Made by a program: the position numbers and the translations under genes. The notes beneath the pieces are model-generated. The model saw only the letters and a list, made by a program, of their open reading frames with translations, did not search any database and was not told the DNA's origin. Positions 4,637-5,464 of a DNA stretch of 5,464 nt are shown here, piece after piece (within the stretch, counting starts at the first letter, position 1; every line of letters starts with the position of its first letter). The DNA lies in the NCBI GenBank assembly GCA_003021325.1, contig PXQM01000037.1:4938-10401 (forward strand), read 5' to 3'. Source of the stretch: Halobacteriales archaeon QH_10_70_21 (lineage in GTDB: Archaea; Halobacteriota; Halobacteria; Halobacteriales; Haloarculaceae).

Positions 4637-5464
4637 ATGTTCGGCAAGTCGAAGTGGATACGGCTGCCCCGGAGCGTCGTCCTGGGGCACGGCGTCCTCG
4701 ACCGGACCGTCGAGGCCGTCGACGAGCTCTACCTCGACGGCCGGCCGCTCATCGTCACGAGCCCGACGCCGAGGGCGCTCGCCGGCGACCGGCTGGTGGC
4801 CGACTTCGAGGCGGCCGGCTTCGACCCCGCGGTCGTGGTCGTCGAGGACGCGACGTTCGCGTCGGTCGAGGACGTCCTCGAGACGGCCGAGTCGGTCGAC
4901 GCCGGCTTCCTCATCGGCCTCGGCGGCGGCAAGCCCATCGACATCGCGAAGATGGCGGCCGACGAGCGCGGCTGCGGGTTCGTCTCCGTGCCGACCGCCG
5001 CCAGCCACGACGGCATCGTCTCCGGCCGCGGCTCTGTCCCGGAGGGCGACACCCGCCACTCCGTGGCGGCGGACCCGCCGCTGGCGGTCGTCGCCGACAC
5101 CGAGCTTATAGCCGAGGCACCGTGGCGGCTCACGACGGCCGGCTGTGCGGACATCGTCTCCAATTACACCGCCGTCAAGGACTGGCAGCTGGCCCACCGG
5201 CTGAAGAACGTCCGGTACAGCGAGTACGCGGGCGCGCTCTCGCAGATGACCGCCGAACTGCTCGTCGACCGCGCCGACTCCATCAAGCGCGGCCTCGAGG
5301 AGTCCGCCTGGGTGGTCGCGAAGGCGCTCGTCTCCTCCGGCGTCGCGATGTCCATCGCGGGCTCCTCGCGGCCGGCCTCCGGCGCCGAGCACCTCATCTC
5401 CCACCAGCTCGACCGGATAGCCCCCGGCGAGGCGCTGCACGGCCACCAGGTCGGCGTCGCCGCC
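4637..5464 (+). CDS. egsA: sn-glycerol-1-phosphate dehydrogenase, C-terminus outside the window
   Basis: This cytosolic enzyme reduces dihydroxyacetone phosphate to sn-glycerol-1-phosphate with NAD(P)H, the committed step giving archaeal membrane lipids their backbone stereochemistry. The window holds 276 codons; the family is usually about 350 residues, so roughly 75 are missing on the right. It belongs to the iron-containing-alcohol-dehydrogenase/glycerol dehydrogenase fold. Visible signatures are the nucleotide-binding GLGGGKPIDIAKMAA (94-108), the substrate and cofactor loop PTAASHDGI (119-127), and the expected zinc ligands Asp171 (in AGCADIVSNY), His252 (in SGAEHLISHQ) and His268 (in ALHGHQVG). 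No key residue is missing in the visible part. The ATG at 4637 is supported by the promoter 26 bp upstream and by the short N-terminus before the first strand. It is transcribed away from the psiE-like gene across a 205-bp gap. Confidence 0.95.
   Translation, partial: MFGKSKWIRLPRSVVLGHGVLDRTVEAVDELYLDGRPLIVTSPTPRALAGDRLVADFEAAGFDPAVVVVEDATFASVEDVLETAESVDAGFLIGLGGGKPIDIAKMAADERGCGFVSVPTAASHDGIVSGRGSVPEGDTRHSVAADPPLAVVADTELIAEAPWRLTTAGCADIVSNYTAVKDWQLAHRLKNVRYSEYAGALSQMTAELLVDRADSIKRGLEESAWVVAKALVSSGVAMSIAGSSRPASGAEHLISHQLDRIAPGEALHGHQVGVAA

Noticed and set aside
4432..4647. Possible 72-residue N-terminal extension of the PsiE-like protein starting at 4647
   Set aside because: The added segment is Arg/Pro/Gly-rich, overlaps the egsA start and promoter, and covers the intergenic inverted repeat. 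The ATG at 4431 directly precedes a plausible polar tail.
4610..5446. Minus-strand open frame (278 codons) opposite egsA
   Set aside because: Antisense shadow of a clearly conserved G1P dehydrogenase; no family motif of its own.
1..5464. Mobile elements or CRISPR in the window
   Set aside because: No transposase-like protein, terminal inverted repeats, direct-repeat array or att-like duplication was found on reading both strands.

Overview
The window is chromosomal DNA from a haloarchaeon (class Halobacteria). By eye it is very GC-rich, the proteins are strongly acidic (42 Asp/Glu against 8 Lys/Arg in the 143-residue protein at 1733-2164), several genes have archaeal BRE/TATA-like elements about 25-28 bp before the start codon with no Shine-Dalgarno (a leaderless arrangement), and the last gene is glycerol-1-phosphate dehydrogenase, the enzyme that sets archaeal lipid stereochemistry. 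I cannot name the genus.

Layout, left to right. A pilin-like protein gene on the minus strand runs off the left edge (1-233). After a 217-bp gap comes coaBC on the minus strand (451-1608), the bifunctional enzyme making 4'-phosphopantetheine for coenzyme A. A 124-bp divergent promoter region separates it from three plus-strand genes: an SCP-2-like protein (1733-2164), a small Tat-exported protein with a DUF11-like beta-sandwich domain (2332-2829) and an extended SDR/epimerase (2911-3906). The epimerase converges on a minus-strand PsiE-like membrane protein (3913-4431) with only 6 bp between the stop codons. A 205-bp divergent region follows, containing a 6-bp inverted repeat that overlaps the likely psiE promoter. 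Last is egsA (4637 to the right edge, 3' end missing).

The genes do not form one pathway. Gaps of 81-217 bp between same-strand neighbours, and separate promoter-like elements, suggest mostly single-gene transcription units. CoaBC and G1P dehydrogenase are housekeeping enzymes of cofactor and lipid synthesis. The SCP-2-like, SDR, PsiE-like, pilin-like and Tat-exported proteins are accessory or poorly characterised. I see no tRNA or rRNA, insertion sequence, CRISPR array or clear sign of recent transfer. No gap exceeds 300 bp. I found no convincing undescribed system. The best leads are the degenerate pilin N-terminus, the stand-alone DUF11-like secreted domain and the inverted repeat in the psiE/egsA intergenic region.
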